Origin: a virus
IMG/VR virus record: IMGVR_UViG_3300020178_000512
Location: 1 to 29,535 of that record
Length of the DNA stretch: 29,535 nt
Reading direction: 5' to 3' (one strand)
Shown here: positions 15,272-24,400 of the stretch, piece by piece
How positions within the stretch are numbered: the stretch's first letter is position 1
How the letters are laid out: the number at the start of each line of letters is the position of its first letter
Position numbers and translations under genes: made by a program
The notes under the pieces: generated by a model
Databases searched by the model: none
What the model saw: the letters and a program-made list of their open reading frames with translations, nothing else
Told to the model about the DNA's origin: nothing

Positions 15272-17439
15272 TTCCAACTTTTATTTAAATTATCAAGTAA
15301 AGAAAATCCTTCAGCTTGTTTTGAATGTCTGTAATTTGTTGTGTATCTATTTCGTTTGTGATTATAGAATACATGGTTATACCATAAATCCCCAACATCC
15401 CATTCACAATCGTTAATTCTATCCATCCACCAATCTTTATCTCTATTTGGTATTAGGTATGCATGAGCCCAATCTTGGTTGTAATCAGTTTTTCTAAAGT
15501 TATCATCTACACCCCAAGAGTTCCAAGATGGATTATCAGCCAATCCAATAAATGGAACATCATCTCTTTCCGAAATAAAACACGCTTTATAAACTATGTT
15601 TACAAAATCCTTTAGATTAGAATAAATAAATGCATCTGCTTCAAAAATAAGAGTGTAATCATAGTTTTCAGTATCAATTTCTTTTAATGCATTTATATGA
15701 GCTAAATAACATCCATAATGTCTACCAGTGATGTTTCCTATACCAAATTCTCCTTTGTATAATGGTTTATCAGATATATGTTCCGGTCTCCTACAAAATT
15801 CTTTAGGTGGTATATCATCATATACTTCATTTATGATTGGTTTATAATCAAATCCTAATCGTTGAAGTTGTCTAAGAGAGTTTGCACTAATTTGTTCCCT
15901 AACATCATCAGGTCGTGTCATCATATGAATAATTTGAACACGTGGTTTTTTTCTAAACCAACTATTTCCAATTTTTTCTATCTGTCCATAAAAATAATCA
16001 TTAACAGAATCAACAACACCACTAAACATTGGTATGTAATCATCACCAGCAATTATACCACCCGGCTTTACTTTATGAAACCAATTTTCAATATCAGTAC
16101 TGACTTCTTTATATGTATTACCCGCATCTATCATTACAAAATCCAATGAGTTGTTAATGAAAGAATCTTTAGCGTTTTTAGATAAGTCCTTAATTACATT
16201 TACATCATCCAATTTATCGAAATGAATCATATTACTTAAAAATTCTGAGTAAATATCATTATCATATAAACTCAATCGATGTTTTAAGTTTTCTTCAAAT
16301 GGAGAACCTTTAAATGTATCAATGGCTGTAAAGTTTATGTTTTTACCACTTTCTTTGATTTTATTAATCATAAAATTGGTAGATTTACCAAACCATGAAC
16401 CTACTTCAACTATGTTAGCATTATTAGGAAGTTTATCTACTACTTTAGTATATAATTCTTCATACGAAAACCAACCAGGAATTTCATTAAATTCAGGTTC
16501 TAACTTTTCCAATAATATGGTTTTGATATTATGAATATCGCCATCAATGTAAGTAACCAATTTGTTATCATCATATGTATCCAAATAAGTTTGTAATCGT
16601 CTGAATATGGATGGTAATCTATATGAAAGTGCTTCTTTGATTGAAAGTGGATTTAATTCTAACTTAGAACTAAAGTAAAATAAATCCGATGCTTTGTAGA
16701 ATTTATCAGTATCAGTTCTTTCACCCCATACAATACAATTATCGGGCTTATCTTCCATTAATGGTTTCCAATAAGATTCAAAGTTAACCGCTTGGTTTCC
16801 TACAAAATGAAATTTGATTTTATACTTTTCTAATAATCGTGCTACATCAAATATCTCACTTTGATTCTTTCCTTCTGAAAATAATCCTACCATTAGAACA
16901 TGCTTCCAATCTTTTTCAAATCCTAATTCGTCTTTTGCCGAATCTTTATCGTATTTGAAATTTTCAATTGGATACTCCCATACCTTAGTATCAACTCCTA
17001 AATGTTCAAATCTTCTTCTACTCCATTCAGATACCAAAATATATCTATCAGGTTGGTAACGAATTTCATTTGGATTTGTAAACGAACCATGTGTTGAACA
17101 AACGATATCAAACTTTCGAATGGTATTATCAAAAATTTTATCTAATGTGTTGTGGTCAATAAAGTGTTCTGGGATTTCGGTGAAGTGTATAATATCAGGA
17201 GATTCTTCAGATATAATTCTAAGAAGCTCTTCACCTTTATTTTCATAAAGAGTGTGAAGTTTTACTAAATCATTGATTTGATTTTTTTGAACTACAAATA
17301 CACCACCACTATGGTCGTTGTATTCAACCACTTGTATTTCAAACTCATCTTTGAAAGTTTGAATTTGTTTAAGAAGATATTGTGGCATTCCACCCGTAGA
17401 AAGATGCGATGCTACATAAAGTAGTTTTTTCTTTATCAT
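15268..17439 (-). CDS. Trifunctional GT4 / methyltransferase / GT25-like fusion
   Basis: A 723-residue protein with three apparent catalytic domains. Residues 1-315 are a GT-B, GT4-type glycosyltransferase: LLYVASHLSTGGMPQYLL at the start, VLMVGLFSEGKNQ (181-193), and an E-x7-E signature in ELNPLSIKEAL (261-271, E261 and E269). Residues 325-495 are a class I SAM-dependent methyltransferase of the Methyltransf_24 type: VEVGSWFGKST (344-354, SAM-binding glycine motif) and MIDAGNTYKEVSTDIENWF (436-454), then PGGIIAGDDY. Residues 498-723 resemble GT25 glycosyltransferases: YGCYLAHINALKEI (575-588) and YTLIFEADAF (595-604), where EADA stands for the acidic metal-binding motif. It leads the glycosylation operon and overlaps the heptosyltransferase gene by 4 nt. 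Sugars and acceptors are unknown. Confidence 0.85.
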   Translation of the reverse strand: MIKKKLLYVASHLSTGGMPQYLLKQIQTFKDEFEIQVVEYNDHSGGVFVVQKNQINDLVKLHTLYENKGEELLRIISEESPDIIHFTEIPEHFIDHNTLDKIFDNTIRKFDIVCSTHGSFTNPNEIRYQPDRYILVSEWSRRRFEHLGVDTKVWEYPIENFKYDKDSAKDELGFEKDWKHVLMVGLFSEGKNQSEIFDVARLLEKYKIKFHFVGNQAVNFESYWKPLMEDKPDNCIVWGERTDTDKFYKASDLFYFSSKLELNPLSIKEALSYRLPSIFRRLQTYLDTYDDNKLVTYIDGDIHNIKTILLEKLEPEFNEIPGWFSYEELYTKVVDKLPNNANIVEVGSWFGKSTNFMINKIKESGKNINFTAIDTFKGSPFEENLKHRLSLYDNDIYSEFLSNMIHFDKLDDVNVIKDLSKNAKDSFINNSLDFVMIDAGNTYKEVSTDIENWFHKVKPGGIIAGDDYIPMFSGVVDSVNDYFYGQIEKIGNSWFRKKPRVQIIHMMTRPDDVREQISANSLRQLQRLGFDYKPIINEVYDDIPPKEFCRRPEHISDKPLYKGEFGIGNITGRHYGCYLAHINALKEIDTENYDYTLIFEADAFIYSNLKDFVNIVYKACFISERDDVPFIGLADNPSWNSWGVDDNFRKTDYNQDWAHAYLIPNRDKDWWMDRINDCEWDVGDLWYNHVFYNHKRNRYTTNYRHSKQAEGFSLLDNLNKSWK

Positions 17440-17496
17440 AACCTATTAGATACACTTTACGATGTAAAGATACGAAAATAATTTTAAATATCCAAA

Positions 17497-17772
17497 TTAT
17501 TCTTCAAAAGTAATTGTACCCTTATCTAAATCAACTTGGCCGTTTTTATATTTCTTATCAAGTTCACCAAGTTTTTCTTCTAATTCAAAGATATACTTAT
17601 CGTTCATTGCTCCGTACTTTTCTTGATTATCTTCTACTTCTTTTAATCTTTTATTTAAAGCTCTTTGTTGAACGGCAAGTTGTCCTAAGAAGATTACAAT
17701 CTTATCAGTTTCATCTCGTAGAAATCTTAATCTTTCTACAGTCTCTTTATCTAAATTTTCTGTCTTTGCCAT
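17497..17772 (-). CDS. Coiled-coil protein (paralogue B)
   Basis: A 91-residue charged coiled-coil protein. It shares with the protein at 12535-12951 a GQL-containing helix (FLGQLAVQQRALNKRLKEVE, about 28-47) and the C-terminal block NGQVDLDKGTITFEE, where the paralogue has RGQLDLEKGTITYNK. It lacks the paralogue's polyglutamine tail. It lies 57 nt upstream of the glycosylation operon, so the two paralogues bracket that operon. A candidate promoter (C variant) is 15 nt upstream of the ATG, which also has AAAGG at a reasonable distance. Function is unknown. Confidence 0.8.
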   Translation of the reverse strand: MAKTENLDKETVERLRFLRDETDKIVIFLGQLAVQQRALNKRLKEVEDNQEKYGAMNDKYIFELEEKLGELDKKYKNGQVDLDKGTITFEE

Positions 17773-17787
17773 AATAACCTTTGTTTG

Positions 17788-17798
17788 TATATAAGTAT
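17788..17798 (-). promoter_or_regulatory. Candidate phage promoter motif (C variant)
   Basis: The minus strand reads ATACTTATATA, 15 nt before the ATG at 17772, the same variant as at 9202-9212. It could drive the coiled-coil gene and the glycosylation operon behind it. Confidence 0.4.
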
Positions 17799-17854
17799 AT
17801 ATAAGTTTGGTTTAACGAAATTAATTTATGAGTAGTAATTATGTATCCGTTATA

Positions 17855-18124
17855 TTAAAATTTTGGAAATGGTGATTCAACACCCAAGCTACCAGATGGC
17901 CAAAGATTAACTAACTCATCTCTTGTCTCAAATGAACCAGTATCAATATCAGTTAAATCTCTGAGCGTTTGTTTTTTAGCTGCAATTTCATTTTGTAAGT
18001 CAACATCACCCATCTCAACAGCTCTCATAAATTGAATATCCAATTTAGAAAATTCTGATTTTCTAAAATGTCTAATTGCTTTAGACATATGTTTTTTTGC
18101 TCGTTCTTTACTAAATTCAAACAT
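17855..18124 (-). CDS. Probable tail fibre assembly chaperone-like protein
   Basis: An 89-residue protein from the ATG at 18124. A longer frame exists upstream, but this ATG has a strong GGGAGGAGG ribosome site and overlaps the preceding stop by 8 nt (ATGTTTGA). The central segment SKLDIQFMRAVEMGDVDLQN followed by EIAAKKQTLRDLTD fits the pattern of small proteins encoded after tail fibre genes in T4-like phages (LDxxFMRAxExGD, EIxxKKQxLRD). I regard it as a fibre assembly chaperone-like protein, probably helping fold or trimerise the giant fibre two genes upstream. The family link is from memory of the pattern, not a search. Confidence 0.7.
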   Translation of the reverse strand: MFEFSKERAKKHMSKAIRHFRKSEFSKLDIQFMRAVEMGDVDLQNEIAAKKQTLRDLTDIDTGSFETRDELVNLWPSGSLGVESPFPKF

Positions 18125-18449
18125 TTTTAGCCTCCTCCCATTCTTTATATGTTGGCATCGCATCAGATACCACATCAATAGTTACACTTGCACTAACATA
18201 GCTGTAAGAACCAGACCCAATACCATCAGGATTTGAAAAGTTAAATGTATAAAAATCCTTTTCTTCAAAAAAGTTATTAGGTAAATCCGATATATTTACA
18301 ATGTTATATGGCATTCCCAAAGGTACGCCATTTTTAATCATATATTCCGAATCTTTAGCGGAATGTGGTGCGAGTAGTAAGTAACCATAATTTAACTCAT
18401 CATATGGATTAGGGTCTTTAAAAATTACAATTTGAGTTTTTCTATTCAT
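18117..18449 (-). CDS. Small unknown protein after the giant fibre gene
   Basis: A protein of 110 residues from the ATG at 18449; an in-frame TTG at 18461 would add four residues and overlap the fibre gene. It has no signal peptide or membrane segment and looks like a small beta-rich globular protein with a short C-terminal helix (YKEWEEAKN). It starts 4 nt after the fibre stop and overlaps the chaperone-like gene by 8 nt, so the three genes form one translation unit. A fibre-associated or assembly role is inferred only from this coupling. Confidence 0.7.
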   Translation of the reverse strand: MNRKTQIVIFKDPNPYDELNYGYLLLAPHSAKDSEYMIKNGVPLGMPYNIVNISDLPNNFFEEKDFYTFNFSNPDGIGSGSYSYVSASVTIDVVSDAMPTYKEWEEAKNV

Positions 18450-18453
18450 ATTA

Positions 18454-21400
18454 TTATCCAATTATTATAAAATTTAATCGTGCAATGTTTGTATAATCAT
18501 CTTCACTTGATGTTGCCGATGGGTCTTGTGCCCACACTTGAATAGTTGCAGTAGAATTAGCTACATTACTTTGTACAGTACCCGTACCCAATCCTAATTG
18601 TTGGTCATCACCACCACCACCTGTTATTAATCGTACACCACTACCTACCATACCAAACCACTTAGCATCTGCATTTGCTCCGGTGGATAAAACAGTATCA
18701 ATGGTAACATTCCATCTACCATAATTCGTAGATGAAATTGAATCAAAATTACCAAAACTCATAGCAATAGTTTCGGTTGGGTTTGATGTAGTGATTGCTG
18801 CAAAGGATATGTTAATTAATCCACCACCCTTTATAGCGTATGGGTGTCCTGCTAGGTTATATGCACCACCAATACCAGGTGCAGCTGTAAATCCACCTGC
18901 ACCATACAATTTATCCACAGCAAGTCCACCCTGTATATCACTAATGTAACCAATATCAGAGCCAAATGCTTTGGTTGTATCCGATGCAACTCTGAAGTAA
19001 TTGGTTGCATCTTTAATTACAGCAAATCCACCACCATTCACATATGTACCTGTATTCTGAGCTTCAAGAGTTACATAGTGAGTTGTTCCAGATGGTGCAT
19101 AACTAAATTGTGCAGAATATTGGGTATTTGCAGCTGAAACAGTTAAAGACGTATCTATCACATAATGAACATAATAGGTTCCTGCTGCTAAACTTTCAAT
19201 AGTTTTTGTCAGATTTGTTGATGGGAATGTATTAATCCCACCACTTACAGGAATAGTTGTTACGAAGTTGTGAGAAACAATATTGTTAGAGATATAGTTG
19301 TTTAATTTAGGTATTTCCATAGAATATACCTTAATCGTTTTAGCAATCAACTCTACCGAATCTACTATTCGTTTTACAAAAGAATCTCCCTCTTTCACAT
19401 AAACCTCATCTTCACCAGCTCTTAAATCAGTTACTATGATTTTCCAACCAGGAGCGTAGAAGAATCCGTGAGTATCGGATACTTCAACAACATTATCACC
19501 AACCTTTACTCGATAAACTTTATCTACAACCCTACTTTTTAAATGTTTTATTTTAGCAGATTCGTATTGATTTGTTTCCACATTCCAAGCTAAAATTGTA
19601 TCTTTAACTCTTAAATCTTCTACATTTTTAGTTTCACCATTTGATAAAGTAATTTGAGTTCCCTCAATTACAGATTCATATCCAATACCACCCTCATCAT
19701 ATCCAATAGATTGTTGAGTAATTGTTTGACTGGTTGCGTATAAAGTTCCACCACCACCTGTCGATGAATCTCTCAATTCTGCTCGAAGGGCGATAGTAGC
19801 ATATGAACCAGCACCAACACCATCCACATAAGTGTTACTATTTTGAACATGCTGTGCTTTCATTTTATACTTACCAGCATCAGAAACAGTCAATGCACTA
19901 CTAACTCTATAATTCGTAACTTCCGAAGTACCCGTAGAGGTATTACCAACGCCAAGTTGTTCAGTAATAGCAGTAGTCGATACTCCGGCAGTTGCCGAAC
20001 CACCACCACTTAAATCAGGTAATGAGGTGCCTGTGTTTGCATTAAATCTAGGATTACCATCAGTATCACCAACCGAAAAATCAGAATCTACTGAGTTTAG
20101 GGTAATATTTCCCGATGAATCTTGAATACCAGCTGAGTTGATAGTCCATCCACCAAGAACACCATTATTTGCTGTTATAGTACCTGAGAATGTGTTATTA
20201 TCACCTAATGCAGTTACTTCACCTTGTTCATTAACCCTAAAATTAAATTCTCCTGAGTTTGTATCAAATCCAACCAATAAACTACCACCTCTAAGAGTTG
20301 AACCTGTAACGAATCCACTATATACAAGAGTAGTACCATCAAAATCAACAAAACCAGATTCAGGGTCTGTTATATCAGCATACATTGAAAATTTAGGGTC
20401 TCCTGTTACACCAACAGTTCCACCATCGAATCCTAAGAAAATACCATCCTGTCCATAACCTTGAGTTCCACCCTGTCCTATTGAGATGTAAGGGTTAGCG
20501 TTTGTACCAGCAGCATCAGCGTTTAATGCAATTACAGCCGAACCATTTTTAGCACCAACATTTATTGTTCTATCAGCATAAACATCTTGTGCAAAAAGAA
20601 TATCAGTTGCAACTGAAGTAAATTCTGCTCCAAATGCATCCCAACCAGCTCCCCAAGAACCAGGTGCGATTGAAGAACCGATTGAATCCCAATCAGCAGT
20701 GGCTATATTAGGTTCCTGGTCACCTGGTGCGGTTGCATTAACACATATATAATATGTACCAGAATAAAGGACAACATCATCTGCAACATATCCAACAGAA
20801 CCACCACTCCAAGTACCAGTATATCTATGAGTTGTAGCACATACCCAATAGTTAGAAGCACCCGATGTGTATTTTACAACATATTTTAAATCATCCTCAC
20901 CTAAATAAACAACTTTATCGGTTGTATCGGGTGTAGAACCATCGGGTAATGTTAATGTCCATTCTCCAGCATATACGATACCAGCAGCCTGTCCATTTGC
21001 ACCATTTGCACCAGAAGTACCCGAAGTACCTGATTCACCTGCTTTGGATTTAGTTAAGGTTTGTGTGGTGGATATTGTAAAATCAGTTCCATCTAATCGT
21101 TTCCCACTAAATTCATAAGTAATAACAACCGTATCCGCCGTCATATTGGAATGTTGAGTAATATTGAAATCATCGTTACTATCAATATTATCAGTTCCTA
21201 AACTTAAATTATTAGGAGTTACTGTAAATGTTGGAATATCATAAGTACCTGGACTCGTACCACTTTCATCATAAGTTAATTTAGTTGCTCCCTCATAAAT
21301 AATAATAGTAGTACCACTACCAGCATAAGATGAAACCGTACCATCGGATGCAGCGGGGAGTGTATGTGCTTGGTTAGTATTTACAACAGTAATACCATCA

Positions 21401-24400
21401 GAACCTTCTTCAACTCTAACAATTGTAATCTCATCACTTACCCCATCAGCCGTTGCAGTAACAGTAACTGCACCATTTGTGCCGAAATCGGTATTTGATA
21501 AAGTTCTCGTATCACCCGTTCCACTTAATGTTACGCTTGGGGATGATGTAAATCCAGAGGTTGAAGCTATGTTTTGTCTATTGGTAGTAAATGTAATTGA
21601 TGCTGGGGTTAATGTAGCACTATCTTTTGGTTTTACGAATGTTTGTGAACTTGCAGATAATCTAATCGTTTTTGCAGTAGCACCCCCACTACCAGCAGTA
21701 CCTGCCGTTCCCGATGTACCAGCAGCTGCTGCTAATGACCAAGATTCAGCATTATCCACACCAACACCAGGTTCATAACTATCCACCGATGCAGTGTGAG
21801 CTAATCCAATCATAGTCCAACTCTGACCAGAATTACTTACAATATCATTTGGATAATAAATTGAACCAGCTGTCCAAGTACCCCTTAATGAACCTTCAAT
21901 TATACCAGCAGCTGTTTGTCTGATTGCTCCCCTAATAGTAAGTGTATTACCATCCCACTCCATTGAGTTGTAGGTTTGATTTGGAGGACTACCAATTGGT
22001 GATGATTTTAATGATAAAATGCCCGTTGTTCCAGCAGTTCCAGAAGAACCGAAATCATTAGTCATACCAATGAATACACCTGGCTGTCTAAAACCTTGAG
22101 TACCAGTCTGTCCAACTGAAATGTATGGTTCATCCGTTCCACCAACAATAGCGATGTTAGCGTTTTGATTTCCAGCAGGTGGAATACCAACATTAATTGT
22201 ATTCTTAACAAACGATTCTTCGAAGATTGCTAACTTAGCTGCTACAAAGAAATCTTGTTGACCTAAATACTGCCAAGTAGTAGCATAATCAATATCACCT
22301 TCTTGAGTTGCGGGTGGTCCAGCATCGTATTGTGGTTGAAGTGTATAAACACCATCACCATCTACATATTCCGAAGCGGTTGGGGTTAATTCAGTAGTTG
22401 CCCAATAGTGAACATCGCCACTAATTTCTCTAAATACTGCATCTCTTCTCTTTTGATTTAAATCAAATACATAAGGAATGGTTTCATCCCACTCACCCCT
22501 TACAACTAAACCAGGACCAGTTGCTCCTTCAAAAACAGTTGAGAATGATTGTTGTACAAATTGAGTTCCTCTACCATTTTCAAAATCAATTTTATAAATG
22601 ATATATCCTTGAGTATTATCTTGAGGTAAATTCCAATTAGTAACTGCGGATGCACTAGCATATAATTCATCTTCGGTTGGTGAAATTGATTTGGAAACAA
22701 TACTTTTTCCATCCCTCAAAGTACCAGCTGTTAAAAATGATGATATTTCATGTATAGATGCTGAGAATTGTCCGAATGTACCAATTGGTAAGAACGTAAT
22801 CGGGTCAAACGCATTTTCGTTATATTCCTCAACATATTGTAATTCAGTTCCACCTTTATATGCCCTAATTAAAGTACCACCATTATCAAAATAAGTTGTA
22901 CCATCAACTTCAACAGTTACAGAAGATGCTGGGTTTGATAATTGTGCTGAATATGCCTGTGTACCTTCTTTAACACCAGAAATAGTTACACTATCAATAT
23001 CAGCAATTGGAGAAGATGCACCACCATCTCTAAGGTTTACTGTGAATAAACTTGATGAACCAAAATTAGGTAAGTAGTTATCAATATTAACAGTATTGGA
23101 TGTAGATGAACCCCCACCAATAGTACCACCATCAGCATCTAAAAATTCAAAATAAGCAGAACCAGTTGTGTTAAATGCAGTTGCGGTAAGGCTAACCGAA
23201 CCAACAGGTGCAACTTTAGTACCATCGCCATCATAAATAACAGTATCACTATTTGATACTAATGATACCTTTCTAGCTTTACTACCATCATTTACTTTTG
23301 AGAAGGTTTGAGTTTTGGATACAATAGTAGGTACACCAGCAACCCCACCTTTAAGTGCATATGGATAAACTCTAAAGTTATATGTTATACTAGCAGAAGG
23401 TTGATTTCGTTCAATACCACCAAATCCCTTAAAGTGTAAGATTTCATCTCCACTTAAAGAGCTATCTCTTTGAGAAGATGATACCTCAGAAAATGTAATA
23501 CCAGAAGCAGAAATGGATGCCGTTAAGAATGTACCGGGTGTTCCCGCATTAGTTTCATCATAAATTAAAAACTCATCGTTTTGTTTGATAAATACTTCAG
23601 TTGTACCAGCAGTATAATTTGAAATAAATCCACTCTCATCTGCATTAAATGAAACAGCAATAGGGTCTAAGTTTACTTCAATAGCACCAGCTCCTTCTAC
23701 AACCTTTGTGAACTTCTGAGTTCTACTTGCGGTAACTAAAGATGCTGTAAAATATGGGTATATATCAAAATCATATTTAATACTAGCACTTAAAGCTGTC
23801 ATATTAGAAAATCCAGCCAAACTCATAGTTGTGGTTGAATCACCATCCAATGTTCCAAATGAAATATTAATTGGTGTTACCGATGTTGTGGTAAATGTAC
23901 CAGGGTCACCTGATGCGGTATTTATTAAAAATAAATCACCTTGTGTAACTTGAATATCAGTATTCGCTAGTGAGTAATTATATACCTCACCTTTTGGATT
24001 AGACCCTAACGAAACTGGTTGCGGGTCTATATCAATAATAATAGCATTTTGACCTGGTAAACCATCAGGTGTAATAAAGAATGATTTATTAGCGGTTACC
24101 GATGCTGATGTAATTGGTTCGGTATAGGTAAATTCAAAATTTAATTGTTTTGTATCATCCGCTTGAAAGAATGTTATGGGATTCCCACTTGTTTCATCTA
24201 ATGTTTGACCAGGTACACCATTATTAATAACATTACCTTGAAAATCCGTTACAGAAACAGTAATACTTTCATCAAATGCTCCAGTTTCATAGAACATATA
24301 GTAATGAGGTAATTCCGTTTTTGTTTCAATCGATGCCGATGGAATTACCTTTAAACTAGCAGATAAAGGATTTAAAGTTGTACCTCTTCGTTGGAAAGAT

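Noticed and set aside
17455-17469. Hairpin CTTTAC-GAT-GTAAAG before the glycosylation operon as a terminator
   Set aside because: The stem is only 6 bp with a 3-nt loop and is not followed by a T-tract on the minus strand.
19267-19674. A fully splicing mini-intein in the giant fibre
   Set aside because: The residue after the terminal Asn is Phe, which cannot act as the +1 nucleophile, so I call it Hint/BIL-like rather than a functional intein.
20995-22060. A true collagen domain in the giant fibre
   Set aside because: The Gly-x-y runs are only four to six triplets long and lack proline, so they are better described as collagen-like linkers.
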